Positions 7,843 through 15,669 of a stretch of 17,743 bases of DNA are shown here, piece after piece. The DNA comes from Fidelibacterota bacterium. GTDB taxonomy: Bacteria; Fidelibacterota; UBA8477. The notes below the pieces were generated by a model. The model was not told the DNA's origin, made no database searches, and worked only from the letters and a program-made list of their open reading frames with translations. The translations under genes were made by a program, and so were the position numbers. The DNA lies in the NCBI GenBank assembly GCA_021734045.1, contig JAIPJR010000060.1, positions 1-17,743 of the forward strand, read 5' to 3'. Every line of letters starts with the position of its first letter. The first letter of the stretch is position 1.

Positions 7843-9476
7843 CGTTGCGGTAGACGAACCCAGATCGGTGTAGAAAGATATACTCCCGGCCAGCGATTGT
7901 TGCCGGGAGTTTTTATTTCCAACCGAAAGTAGGTGGGTTCTGAAATCCGGAACTTCAGCGTGTGGTTCACCCGGAAGGTTTTTTTGGCCGGAACCTTTTC
8001 CCAGATAACGGCCTCCTGTCGGGCTGTGAGATTCCCCTGATACAGCAAAATATCGGAAATAACACCAAATTCTGCAGTGGAAAGACCTTCAAGTCGAATG
8101 GTCACATATTCTGAGAGAATTTCCACATCTTCACCGATCCGGTGGGTCATACCGTCCGGTGTAATCAATTGGAGATCACCCACCGGACCTGTGGAGGCGG
8201 CGGTACGGCGCTGCTGCATGGCTGAAATTAATTTTTCAGGTTCATTCCCGGTTGAATCAATCAGTGTGCGCGCCTGTCCCAAAATCTGGTCGTTCAAACG
8301 AAACAACATAATCATGGGCATTTTCACCTGGCGAAAGACATTGAAATTGCCATGGGCATCACTCCCGCCGTAAATGGCGAGTCTTAAGCCCTGGAGCAGT
8401 GCCCTGATCCAAAGGATTCTGCTTTTGGTGAAATCGCGACTTTCCGGTGTCCCGCTGATGACCTGAGCGCCATTCAATCCGGGAGTTAGCAGGTCATTGA
8501 ACTGCCATTCATCCCGGTCAATCAGAAGCCGGTGGAGGAAGGGCACTTTGTAGTTCAGATGGGCAGCGATTGACACTGTACCCTGGCTCCGATTTTCCAG
8601 TACATGGGACACTTTGTATTCCGACTTGGTTTTAAGCCAGCGTTCGGCACCATCTCCCGACCCCGGAAAAAATTGTGAATCATTCAGGTGTAAAAGGTGA
8701 ATATTCTGCTGTCGAACATTCCTGACTGTAATTTCCTCGCCGGGGATAAAAACAGATTTTTCCGCAGAATTGACCCCATTTAATTCCAGCATGGACCGGC
8801 GGCTGGTGTACCATTTCGTGAGTTGAGGATCATTGTGCAGGTAATCATCCGGTTTGTCGTCCAAATCATAGCTATGGTCCGTGGCGGCAACAAAATCCAG
8901 CCCCATGACCTCAGCACCGTGTTGCGTCATTTCCAATGGCGCACCGAATTCCACCTGATCCGCTGTAAGTTCGGTGTGAACATGGATATCACCCGTCCGC
9001 CAACCAGGCAGTTCCGGGAAATCTTCATCTGCGAGGTAGGTCTGTAATGGCTTTTTGGAAAGTCCTGAAAAATTATCAATCACCACCGTTTTTTTCCGGT
9101 TCCGGATGAGGAAGTGTAATTTGGGAACCAGGCTGATGTGCGCGGTACGAGGGAGTTCAACTTCATCCAGTGCAAATTCCTGATGAAACCAGGGTGTAGA
9201 GACTTCCTGATTAAGAGGAAATGTTGCCTCCCCCGATTCACCGGTTTCGGCTTGCCATTGAACCGACACTGATTTCAGGGTTAAAGGCCATCGGTGGGCA
9301 TCTTTTAGTAATAAAAAGAATGTAACCGGTCGTTCAGCCCTGATGCGCCAGGGACAGTCGAAGATGATTTCCGGCATTTTTCTAAAATAAAGGCTGATGG
9401 GGAAAAAACGGAATCGGTAGTGGATTTCAGCATAAAGGGGGATGAGAGGAAGAGTCGGTAATACAGTTTCAAACAA
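7839..9476 (-). CDS. CehA/McbA-type PHP-domain metallohydrolase
   Basis: The 545-aa product has a beta-rich N-terminal half (about 1-155) and a PHP phosphoesterase-type domain with its metal ligands visible: GDIHVHTELT (H165, H167), AATDHSYDLDD (D200, H201), PGEEIT (E247/E248), NIHLLHL (H260), AAHLNYK (H306) and YGGSDAHGN (D373, H375). The nearest named family is CehA/McbA-like, which includes carbaryl hydrolase relatives; the natural substrate here is unknown. No signal peptide is evident. The start is TTG 9476 with AAGGA about 9 nt upstream; an internal ATG at 9377 is possible but has no ribosome site. It converges on the lipoprotein gene with a 4-nt overlap. Confidence 0.82.
   Translation of the reverse strand: MFETVLPTLPLIPLYAEIHYRFRFFPISLYFRKMPEIIFDCPWRIRAERPVTFFLLLKDAHRWPLTLKSVSVQWQAETGESGEATFPLNQEVSTPWFHQEFALDEVELPRTAHISLVPKLHFLIRNRKKTVVIDNFSGLSKKPLQTYLADEDFPELPGWRTGDIHVHTELTADQVEFGAPLEMTQHGAEVMGLDFVAATDHSYDLDDKPDDYLHNDPQLTKWYTSRRSMLELNGVNSAEKSVFIPGEEITVRNVRQQNIHLLHLNDSQFFPGSGDGAERWLKTKSEYKVSHVLENRSQGTVSIAAHLNYKVPFLHRLLIDRDEWQFNDLLTPGLNGAQVISGTPESRDFTKSRILWIRALLQGLRLAIYGGSDAHGNFNVFRQVKMPMIMLFRLNDQILGQARTLIDSTGNEPEKLISAMQQRRTAASTGPVGDLQLITPDGMTHRIGEDVEILSEYVTIRLEGLSTAEFGVISDILLYQGNLTARQEAVIWEKVPAKKTFRVNHTLKFRISEPTYFRLEIKTPGNNRWPGVYLSTPIWVRLPQR
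7882..7914 (+). terminator. Intrinsic terminator of the lipoprotein gene, inside the antisense gene
   Basis: Perfect 9-bp stem ACTCCCGGC (7882-7890) / GCCGGGAGT (7902-7910), an 11-nt loop, then TTTTT-A-TTT. It is oriented for + strand transcription and lies 40 nt after the lipoprotein stop. On the minus strand the same bases encode the PGNNRWPG region near the C-terminus of the PHP-domain protein. Confidence 0.8.
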
Positions 9477-9548
9477 GCGCGTGAATCCTTTCCATGAGCG
9501 ATTAACCTATGAGGGTAGCGGAAAAGTTTCAAGCCTTTTTACAGCGGG

Positions 9549-9576
9549 TTGAATGTGGCAGGGGTTCTCATATAAT
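9549..9576 (+). promoter_or_regulatory. Putative sigma70-type promoter upstream of efp
   Basis: TTGAAT (9549-9554), a 16-nt spacer, and a perfect TATAAT (9571-9576). Transcription would start near 9583, giving a leader of about 215 nt that contains the 9701-9718 hairpin. FCB bacteria may use a different promoter consensus (Bacteroidota do), so this is tentative. Confidence 0.45.
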
Positions 9577-9737
9577 GCTGGTGAATTCATTGATACTCGA
9601 TGGCGCGTATTAAGCCTAGGGAAATACTGATTTTGAGTCGGAACATACCAGGAGGATTTAACGCCGGAACAACCCGATAACCCCTTGTAAATTCTTAAAT
9701 CAGCGATTTAATTCGCTGCGACACTGGGATAAACGAA

Positions 9738-9766
9738 TTGACATAAGAAGGGCGCAAATTTAAATT
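9738..9766 (+). promoter_or_regulatory. Second putative promoter close to efp
   Basis: Perfect TTGACA (9738-9743), a 17-nt spacer, then TAAATT (9761-9766, 4 of 6 matches). It overlaps a GGGCG/CGCCC inverted repeat (9750-9771) that could be an operator or an early leader hairpin. Transcription would begin about 25 nt before the efp ATG. Confidence 0.4.
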
Positions 9767-9797
9767 CGCCCGTCCAAAATGAGGATAATGAGGATTT

Positions 9798-10361
9798 ATG
9801 GGATCAACTGCTGATATCCGCAACAATCTGGTGATGGAATTCAATGGCGGACTATGGAAAGTTATTGAGTTTTTACATGTGAAGCCGGGCAAGGGAAATG
9901 CCTTCGTTCGGACAAAATTAAAAAATATTCCCGGGGGCCAGGTGGTCGAACATACCTTCCGCTCCGGTGAAAAAATTAATGATGTCCGCCTGGATGCTCG
10001 AGAGATGCAGTATCTCTACAACGACGGACATCTCTTCCACATCATGGACACCACGACATACGAACAAATCGCTATTGAAGAAACCCTGATGGAAAATGTG
10101 AAAAATTTCATCAAGGAAAATGACACCATTAAAGTGTTATTTCAGGATTCCACACCGGTGGATGTGGAGATTCCAGCCCATGTCATCCTTGCAATAACCG
10201 AAACGGATCCCGGTGTGCGGGGCGATACAGCGACTGGCGGCACCAAGCCTGCAACTCTGGAAACTGGTCTGGTGGTCAATGTACCCTTATTTCTTAACGA
10301 AGGGGATAAGGTGAAGGTCGACACCCGGAGCGGCGATTATCTGGAACGGATTCGCGAGTAA
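9798..10361 (+). CDS. efp: Translation elongation factor P
   Basis: The 187-aa protein has normal length for EF-P, which binds between the P and E sites and relieves stalling at polyproline. The N-terminal KOW-like domain carries the conserved loop HVKPGKGNA, with K32 at the site that is beta-lysylated in E. coli. The two C-terminal OB domains follow, including [25 protein letters not shown] and the [26 protein letters not shown] signature at the end. GAGG lies 4 nt before the ATG. It leads a cluster with accB and accC, a common bacterial order. The modification enzymes are not in this window. Confidence 0.98.
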   Translation: MGSTADIRNNLVMEFNGGLWKVIEFLHVKPGKGNAFVRTKLKNIPGGQVVEHTFRSGEKINDVRLDAREMQYLYNDGHLFHIMDTTTYEQIAIEETLMENVKNFIKENDTIKVLFQDSTPVDVEIPAHVILAITETDPGVRGDTATGGTKPATLETGLVVNVPLFLNEGDKVKVDTRSGDYLERIRE

Positions 10362-10378
10362 CTGGAAAAGGAATTCCT

Positions 10379-10840
10379 TTGAATATTAAGCAGATTCAAC
10401 AATTGATTGATTTACTGGACCAATCCAATGGTATATCGGAAATAGAGTACTCCCGCTGGGGACGGAAGATTAGAGTCAGCAAAGCGGGAAATGGGGTGGT
10501 GAAGACAACCCCGCTTCAGGGACATGATCCGGTTGAACCGGTAGATCCACCTGCACCGAAAGTGGCGGAAGCGGAAAAACCTGCTACAGTGGGCAATGGA
10601 ACGGCGGTTGAGTTCAAATCTCCCATGGTGGGAACCTTTTATCGGTCACCATCACCAGATGCGGATCCTTTCGTCAAGGTTGGTGATCACGTAACAGTAG
10701 GCCAAACGCTCTGTATTATCGAGGCCATGAAAATCATGAATGAAATTGAGGCCGAGATTTCCGGTGTGGTCACCGATATTCTGGTGGAAAATGCCCAGCC
10801 GGTGGAATACAATCAGCCACTGCTCATTATTGAGTCCTGA
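10379..10840 (+). CDS. accB: Biotin carboxyl carrier protein of acetyl-CoA carboxylase
   Basis: The 153-aa protein carries the biotin that shuttles CO2 between biotin carboxylase and carboxyltransferase in the first committed step of fatty acid synthesis. It shows the usual three parts: an N-terminal helical region ([22 protein letters not shown]), a flexible Pro/Ala/Val linker (about 45-75), and a C-terminal biotinyl domain starting at [17 protein letters not shown] with the EAMKIMNEI motif; K118 is the biotinylated lysine. The start is TTG 10379, 17 nt after efp, preceded by AAGGA. It is followed 11 nt later by accC. Confidence 0.97.
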   Translation: MNIKQIQQLIDLLDQSNGISEIEYSRWGRKIRVSKAGNGVVKTTPLQGHDPVEPVDPPAPKVAEAEKPATVGNGTAVEFKSPMVGTFYRSPSPDADPFVKVGDHVTVGQTLCIIEAMKIMNEIEAEISGVVTDILVENAQPVEYNQPLLIIES

Positions 10841-10851
10841 CGCTCCCTGGT

Positions 10852-12210
10852 ATGTTCAAAAAAATATTAATAGCAAATCGCGGTGAAATCGCGCTGCGCA
10901 TCATCCGTGCCTGCCGTGAGATGGACATTGCCACAGTGGCGGTTTTTTCCGAAGCGGATGAGCTGTCGCTGCATGTTCGCTTTGCCGATGAAGCCGTCTG
11001 CATCGGACCCGCCCCTTCCAATCAAAGCTACCTGAATATCCCGCGCATCCTGGCGGCAGCAGAAATCACCAATGCTGACGCTATTCATCCCGGGTACGGA
11101 TTTTTATCTGAGAACGCTGAGTTTTCCAGCATGTGTAAGGAGCACAACATCACCTTTATCGGCCCTGAAGGAGATGTCATTCGCGCCATGGGAGACAAAG
11201 CGTCGGCGAAGAAAACCATGAAGGCAGCCGGCGTACCGGTGATCCCCGGGAATGAGGGACTCCTCACCTCTATTGAAGATGCTGAAAAATTGGCGGAAAC
11301 CGTAGGGTATCCGGTGATTCTAAAAGCCACCGCAGGCGGTGGTGGCCGGGGTATGCGCATTGTTCGCGATCAAAAGGACATGGCTTCCTTCTACGGGATG
11401 GCTCAGGCAGAATCGGGTACCGCTTTTGGGAATAGTGCGCTGTATCTGGAAAAATTTGTTGAAAAACCCCGCCATGTGGAAATCCAGATAATCGGTGACA
11501 TGCATGGGAATGTGTACGCCCTGGGTGAACGCGAATGTTCCATCCAGCGCAGACATCAGAAATTATTGGAAGAGTCTCCTTCGCCGGTGGTAACACCGGA
11601 CCTGAGGCAACGCATGGGAGCGGCGGCAGAAGCGGGCGCCCGAAGCGTGAATTATGTTGGTGCAGGCACCATTGAGTTTTTGGTGGATAAAGACCTGAAT
11701 TTTTATTTCATGGAAATGAACACGCGCATCCAGGTGGAGCATCCGGTTACCGAATTGGTGTACGGCATTGATTTGATTAAAGAACAAATCCGTTGTCATG
11801 CGGGAGAAGAATTGCCCGATTGGTATAAAAAAATCCAACCCCGCGGACACGCTATTGAGTGTCGGATTAATGCGGAAGATCCGGCGAAAAATTTCATGCC
11901 CTCGCCAACAGAGGTACAAAACTTGCACTTCCCGGGTGGAATGGGGGTGCGTATCGATTCACATATCTATTCCGGCTATCGAATTTCACCGCATTACGAT
12001 TCCATGATTGCAAAATTAATCACCCACGGCCGAACCCGTGAGGAGGCAATCCGTCGCATGCAGCGAGCGCTGGATGAATTCGTTATCGAAGGTGTGAAAA
12101 CGACGATTCCCTTTCATAAACAATTATTGATGGATAAGAAGTTCCGGGCAGGTGATTTTGACACCACTTTTCTGGAGGGTTTCACTTTTGACCCGGAAAA
12201 ATACGATTGA
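10852..12210 (+). CDS. accC: Biotin carboxylase subunit of acetyl-CoA carboxylase
   Basis: The 452-aa ATP-grasp enzyme uses ATP and bicarbonate to carboxylate biotin on AccB. Family length and motifs are intact: [19 protein letters not shown] at the N-terminus, [13 protein letters not shown], the glycine-rich ATP loop [12 protein letters not shown], the [20 protein letters not shown] segment, and the catalytic [14 protein letters not shown]. The C-terminal part ends DTTFLEGF. It is encoded directly after accB. The carboxyltransferase subunits (accA/accD) are not here. Confidence 0.98.
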   Translation: MFKKILIANRGEIALRIIRACREMDIATVAVFSEADELSLHVRFADEAVCIGPAPSNQSYLNIPRILAAAEITNADAIHPGYGFLSENAEFSSMCKEHNITFIGPEGDVIRAMGDKASAKKTMKAAGVPVIPGNEGLLTSIEDAEKLAETVGYPVILKATAGGGGRGMRIVRDQKDMASFYGMAQAESGTAFGNSALYLEKFVEKPRHVEIQIIGDMHGNVYALGERECSIQRRHQKLLEESPSPVVTPDLRQRMGAAAEAGARSVNYVGAGTIEFLVDKDLNFYFMEMNTRIQVEHPVTELVYGIDLIKEQIRCHAGEELPDWYKKIQPRGHAIECRINAEDPAKNFMPSPTEVQNLHFPGGMGVRIDSHIYSGYRISPHYDSMIAKLITHGRTREEAIRRMQRALDEFVIEGVKTTIPFHKQLLMDKKFRAGDFDTTFLEGFTFDPEKYD

Positions 12211-12230
12211 GCATTGATGGGAGTGTAAGG

Positions 12231-12608
12231 ATGAATGTACCAGACAATTTGATGTACACAGAAGAGCATGAATGGGTGAAGATTGACAGTAATATTGCCA
12301 CCATCGGCATTACCGATCATGCGCAGGGGGAGTTGGGGGATGTGGTGTTTGTGGAAATGCCCACCGTTGGCGACTCCTTTAAAAAAGGCGATGTGGTTGC
12401 AAGCATTGAGGCGGTGAAAACGGTTGCCGAGGTGTTTTTGCCGGTTTCCGGAAAAATTACTGAGGTAAATGAAGTATTGAATGACGCCCCGGAAACCATC
12501 AATCAGGACGCCCTGGGAGAGGGCTGGATGTTCAAAGTGGAGATGTCCGATCCATCGGAATTGGATGATTTGCTCTCAGCAGAAAGTTATAAAAATCTCA
12601 TTGAGTGA
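12231..12608 (+). CDS. gcvH: Glycine cleavage system H protein
   Basis: The 125-aa lipoyl carrier accepts the aminomethyl group from the P protein in glycine cleavage. Motifs: MYTEEHEWVK near the N-terminus, GITDHAQGELGDVVFVE, and the lipoyl site SIEAVKTVAEV with K63 as the modified lysine. I chose ATG 12231 because GGGAG (12219-12223) lies 7 nt upstream and the resulting MNVPDNLMYTEEHEW start is typical of GcvH. An upstream TTG at 12207 overlaps the accC stop and adds eight non-conserved residues. It is in the accBC operon and 3 nt before gcvPA. Confidence 0.96.
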   Translation: MNVPDNLMYTEEHEWVKIDSNIATIGITDHAQGELGDVVFVEMPTVGDSFKKGDVVASIEAVKTVAEVFLPVSGKITEVNEVLNDAPETINQDALGEGWMFKVEMSDPSELDDLLSAESYKNLIE

Positions 12609-12611
12609 TGC

Positions 12612-13955
12612 ATGCACCAGTACATACCTAATACCACCGATGATCAACGCCACATGCTGGAAACGCTGGGTGTAAAAACATTTGAAGAATTACTGGCATT
12701 GATTCCGGATGCGGTGCGCTTTCAGGGGGAGCTGCCCCTTGAGCCCGGTGTGTCTGAGTTGGAGCACAAATCAGATGTTATGAACCTGAGCCGGGGGAGC
12801 GCCAGCAGCAGCAGTCATATCTCGTTCATGGGGGCCGGCAGTTATGATCACTATATCCCCCAGATCGTGGATGTCTTGGTTTCCCGGTCAGAATTCTACA
12901 CGGCCTACACGCCTTATCAGGCAGAAGTAAGCCAGGGCACGCTCCAGGCCATGTTTGAATACCAATCCATGATCTGTGAACTTACCGGAATGTCTGTTGC
13001 GAATGCATCCTTGTATGATGGCGCTTCAGCGTTGGCAGAGGCATGTCTTTTGGCCGTGCGTCATACCCAACGAAACCGCATTCTCATTGCCGAGACCGTC
13101 AATCCTGTTTATCGGCAGGTTGCCGAAACCTATGGCCAGGCGTTGGATATTGCGTACGAATCACTGCCCGCCAGTGGGAGACTGACCGATCGTTCCAATC
13201 TTGACGGCATGGATCTGACCGATGTGGCCGCGGTTGTGGTGCAAACCCCCAATTTTTTTGGTCTGTTAGAAGATATTGATGGCATAAAGACAGCCATTGG
13301 TTCTGCCGATACCTTATTCATCACCGTGAACAATCCCATGAGCCTGGCGCTGATTAAATCGCCGGGTGAATTGGGTGCCGACATCGCTGTCGGCGAGGGT
13401 CAGGTACTGGGTGCGCACCAGAGTTACGGTGGACCCTACCTGGGTTTCATGGCTGTGACTGAAGCGTTAACACGTAAAATCCCCGGCCGGATCGTGGGTG
13501 AAACAGTGGATAATAGCGGGCGCCGGGCGTTCGTGATGGTGTTGCGGACGCGGGAGCAGGATATTCGCCGGGAGCGTGCCACATCCAATATTTGCACCAA
13601 CCAGGGATTGATTGCTCTGACAGCCTGCATTTATATGGCCGCACTGGGAAAGCAGGGGTTACGACGTGTGGCGGAATTATCAACACAGAAGGCTCACTAT
13701 CTCGCGGAAGCAATTGGGAGAATACCCGGATATTCAGTAGCGTCAGACACGCCGTTTTTCAATGAATTCGTCGTAGAGTGTCCGCTACCGGCTAAAGAGG
13801 TGATTCAAAAAGCGGGTTCTGAAGGTTTCCTGGCCGGTGTGGCAGTGGATGAATATTTTCCCGGTCATCCCGGTGAACTTTTAATAGCCGTGACTGAAAA
13901 ACGAACCCGCAAGGAAATGGATGCTCTTGTGCATTTCCTGACCACAATCGCGTAA
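12612..13955 (+). CDS. gcvPA: Glycine dehydrogenase (decarboxylating) subunit 1
   Basis: The 447-aa protein is the alpha half of a split P protein (heterotetrameric type), which decarboxylates glycine and loads the aminomethyl group onto GcvH. The typical start YIPNTTDDQRHMLETLGV, SSSSHISFMGAGSYDHYIPQIVD, TPYQAEVSQGTLQAMFEYQSMICELTGM and the SNICTNQGLIAL segment are visible. The PLP-binding lysine is on the beta subunit (gcvPB), which is not in this window; gcvT is also missing here. The start is 3 nt after the gcvH stop with only a weak ribosome site, suggesting coupled translation. Confidence 0.96.
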   Translation: MHQYIPNTTDDQRHMLETLGVKTFEELLALIPDAVRFQGELPLEPGVSELEHKSDVMNLSRGSASSSSHISFMGAGSYDHYIPQIVDVLVSRSEFYTAYTPYQAEVSQGTLQAMFEYQSMICELTGMSVANASLYDGASALAEACLLAVRHTQRNRILIAETVNPVYRQVAETYGQALDIAYESLPASGRLTDRSNLDGMDLTDVAAVVVQTPNFFGLLEDIDGIKTAIGSADTLFITVNNPMSLALIKSPGELGADIAVGEGQVLGAHQSYGGPYLGFMAVTEALTRKIPGRIVGETVDNSGRRAFVMVLRTREQDIRRERATSNICTNQGLIALTACIYMAALGKQGLRRVAELSTQKAHYLAEAIGRIPGYSVASDTPFFNEFVVECPLPAKEVIQKAGSEGFLAGVAVDEYFPGHPGELLIAVTEKRTRKEMDALVHFLTTIA

Positions 13956-13976
13956 AGCAATCGATTAATAATTTCC

Positions 13977-14723
13977 ATGAGTGTTTATCAGGCATTACTC
14001 CAATCCGCTGAGCGCCAGGGCGCTGGTTATCTGGTATTGATTGACCCGGACAATTGGACGGAAGAATCAGTCGTCAAATTTGTGGAGCAGGTTAATGCCT
14101 CCGGTGCTGATGCGATCATGGTGGGCGGGAGCCTGAATACGCGTGGGAACTGGGACAGCAAGCTAATCCAGATTAAAAAAGCGGCTAGCTTGCCGGTGCT
14201 ATTGTTTCCCGGTTCGTTAGGCCAGGTTTCTGAACACGCCGACGCCCTGCTCTTTCTTTCGCTCATTAGTGGGCGCAACCCCCAATCGCTCATCGCTGAC
14301 CAGGTTCATGCAGCGCCATTAATCCAACACATTGGGATTGAGCCGATTGCGACCGCCTATATGTTGGTAGAGAGCGGGAAGCCCACTACGGCAGAATTTA
14401 TGAGCGGTACGCGCCCTTTACCCCGTTCGAAACCGGACATCGCGGTAGCCCATGCATTAGCGGCAGCTTATTTGGGATTTAAATTGATTTATCTGGAAGC
14501 CGGTAGTGGGGCAGAATTGAGTGTACCAATTGAGATGATTCAGGCGGTAGCCCAATCGACGGACGTGCCGGTGATGGTTGGCGGGGGGATTCGTGAACCT
14601 GAGATGGCTGCTGAGTATGTTTCAGCCGGCGCGCGTTTTATTATCACCGGGAACGTGTTAGAGGCAAATCCGGATCCTGGCCTGCTTAAAGCCTTTGCAA
14701 GAGCGGTACACCGCAAAAATTAA
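13977..14723 (+). CDS. Geranylgeranylglyceryl phosphate synthase (group II, bacterial)
   Basis: The 248-aa TIM-barrel protein belongs to the GGGPS/PcrB family, which joins a polyprenyl diphosphate to sn-glycerol-1-phosphate by an ether bond. Motifs: LVLIDPDNWTEE, DAIMVGGSLN, PVLLFPGSLGQVSEHADALLFLSLISGRNP, KLIYLEAGSGA, and the phosphate-binding VMVGGGIREPE and ITGNVLE. In Archaea this is the first committed step toward ether lipids. Group II members occur in Bacteroidota and other FCB bacteria, and the C20 preference is inferred from that placement, not proven. PcrB (C35) is the alternative. It follows gcvPA by 21 nt and overlaps the recombinase gene by 1 nt (TAATGA), so it is in the operon. 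Confidence 0.93.
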   Translation: MSVYQALLQSAERQGAGYLVLIDPDNWTEESVVKFVEQVNASGADAIMVGGSLNTRGNWDSKLIQIKKAASLPVLLFPGSLGQVSEHADALLFLSLISGRNPQSLIADQVHAAPLIQHIGIEPIATAYMLVESGKPTTAEFMSGTRPLPRSKPDIAVAHALAAAYLGFKLIYLEAGSGAELSVPIEMIQAVAQSTDVPVMVGGGIREPEMAAEYVSAGARFIITGNVLEANPDPGLLKAFARAVHRKN

Positions 14724-15637
14724 TGAGTCCGCCTGAATCCATTCCGGACAAGGCTTTACTTCAAGATTTTAAGATTTATCTGCAGATTGAGCGCAATTTA
14801 GCAGAGAATACGCGCTTGGCGTATTTGACGGACATGGAGGACTTCTGGATATTTGCTCTCTCCCATGGTGTTCGTCATCCTGCAAAAGTCACCCGTACCT
14901 TATTGGTTCAATATGTTTCTGCTCTGGCTAAACGGAAAATGGCAGATACGACCCTGGCACGCCATTTTTCCTCATTGCGCATGTACTATCGTTTTCTGAT
15001 TATGGAAGGTCGTGTCAAAGAAGATCCTACGGTGTATTTGGAATCACCTAAACTTCCCGCCAAACTTCCCAAAATCCTGGATGTCGTGGATATCGTCCGA
15101 CTGTTGGAGGCTATTGATACCGCCACGTGGCTGGGTATTCGCAACCGGGCAATGTTTGAGCTGTTATACGCCACCGGAATGCGGGTAAGTGAATTGTGTG
15201 AATTGACACAGGATCAACTGATTCTGGACGAAGATCTGATTCGCGTGCGTGGAAAAGGGGATAAGGAACGACTGGTACCGGTGGGTGGTGAGGCGAAATT
15301 TTGGCTTAATCGTTATCTGGAAGAAGCCCGGCCCAAATTGCTGAAGGGCCACCTCACGCATGGAGAAGTATTTTTAAATAACCGTGGTCAGCGGCTGCAG
15401 CGCAAAGGTGTGTGGTTTATCCTGAAGGAACTGGTGAAAACCAGTGGGTTAAAGAAATCGGTGAGTCCTCACGTGTTCCGGCATTCATTTGCCACGCACT
15501 TATTGGAAGGCGGCGCAGATTTGCGGGTTGTACAGGAGATGCTGGGACATTCGGACATTGCAACAACGCAAATATATACGCACCTGGATAGCTCTTATCT
15601 GCGGGAAGTTCATCGTACATTCCATCCCCGCGCCTGA
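14723..15637 (+). CDS. Xer-type tyrosine recombinase (XerC/XerD)
   Basis: The 304-aa protein has an N-terminal SAM-like core-binding domain (about 10-105: LAENTRLAYLTDMEDF, TLARHFSSLRMYYRFLI) and a catalytic domain with all expected residues: R154 (ATGMRVSELCEL), K178 (RGKGDKERLVPVG), H250 and R253 (SPHVFRHSFATHLLEGG), H276 (LGHSDIATTQIYTHL) and nucleophile Y285. Length and motifs fit the housekeeping Xer enzymes that resolve chromosome dimers at dif rather than a phage integrase. I cannot decide between XerC and XerD. The ATG overlaps the GGGPS stop. It ends convergently with selD, with a 32-nt gap and no clear terminator. Confidence 0.9.
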   Translation: MSPPESIPDKALLQDFKIYLQIERNLAENTRLAYLTDMEDFWIFALSHGVRHPAKVTRTLLVQYVSALAKRKMADTTLARHFSSLRMYYRFLIMEGRVKEDPTVYLESPKLPAKLPKILDVVDIVRLLEAIDTATWLGIRNRAMFELLYATGMRVSELCELTQDQLILDEDLIRVRGKGDKERLVPVGGEAKFWLNRYLEEARPKLLKGHLTHGEVFLNNRGQRLQRKGVWFILKELVKTSGLKKSVSPHVFRHSFATHLLEGGADLRVVQEMLGHSDIATTQIYTHLDSSYLREVHRTFHPRA

Positions 15638-15669
15638 TTTTTTCGCGATTAAATTTTATTTTACTGGAA

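Larger units (their letters stand above)
9477..9797. promoter_or_regulatory. Divergent intergenic region between the PHP-domain gene and efp
   Basis: This 321-bp stretch has no convincing gene. For + strand transcription it holds two promoter-like pairs (listed separately), a hairpin CAGCGA (9701-9706) / TCGCTG (9713-9718), and an inverted repeat GGGCG (9750-9754) / CGCCC (9767-9771) over the second -10. A tandem copy of AATGAGGAT (9778-9795) sits right before the efp start and supplies its Shine-Dalgarno. For the minus strand, TTGAAA and a weak TAGGTT 17 nt apart lie upstream of the PHP-domain gene; this is a poor match. Confidence 0.6.

Noticed and set aside
9633-9680. Short TTG-initiated frame near AGGAGG at 9650
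   Set aside because: The AGGAGG lies inside the frame, not before it, and no suitable start codon follows it.
9779-9814. 11-codon leader ORF overlapping the efp start ([11 protein letters not shown])
   Set aside because: No ribosome site in front of its first ATG, and it results from the tandem AATGAGGAT copy; too short to support.
12207-12230. TTG start for gcvH overlapping the accC stop
   Set aside because: It adds eight residues not typical of GcvH; ATG 12231 has a GGGAG site 7 nt upstream and gives the usual length.
12180-12235. Glycine riboswitch before gcvH
   Set aside because: Only 20 nt separate accC from gcvH, far too little for a riboswitch.
15638-15669. Bidirectional terminator between the Xer gene and selD
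   Set aside because: There is a T-run after the Xer stop but only a 4-bp CGCG repeat, not a convincing stem.
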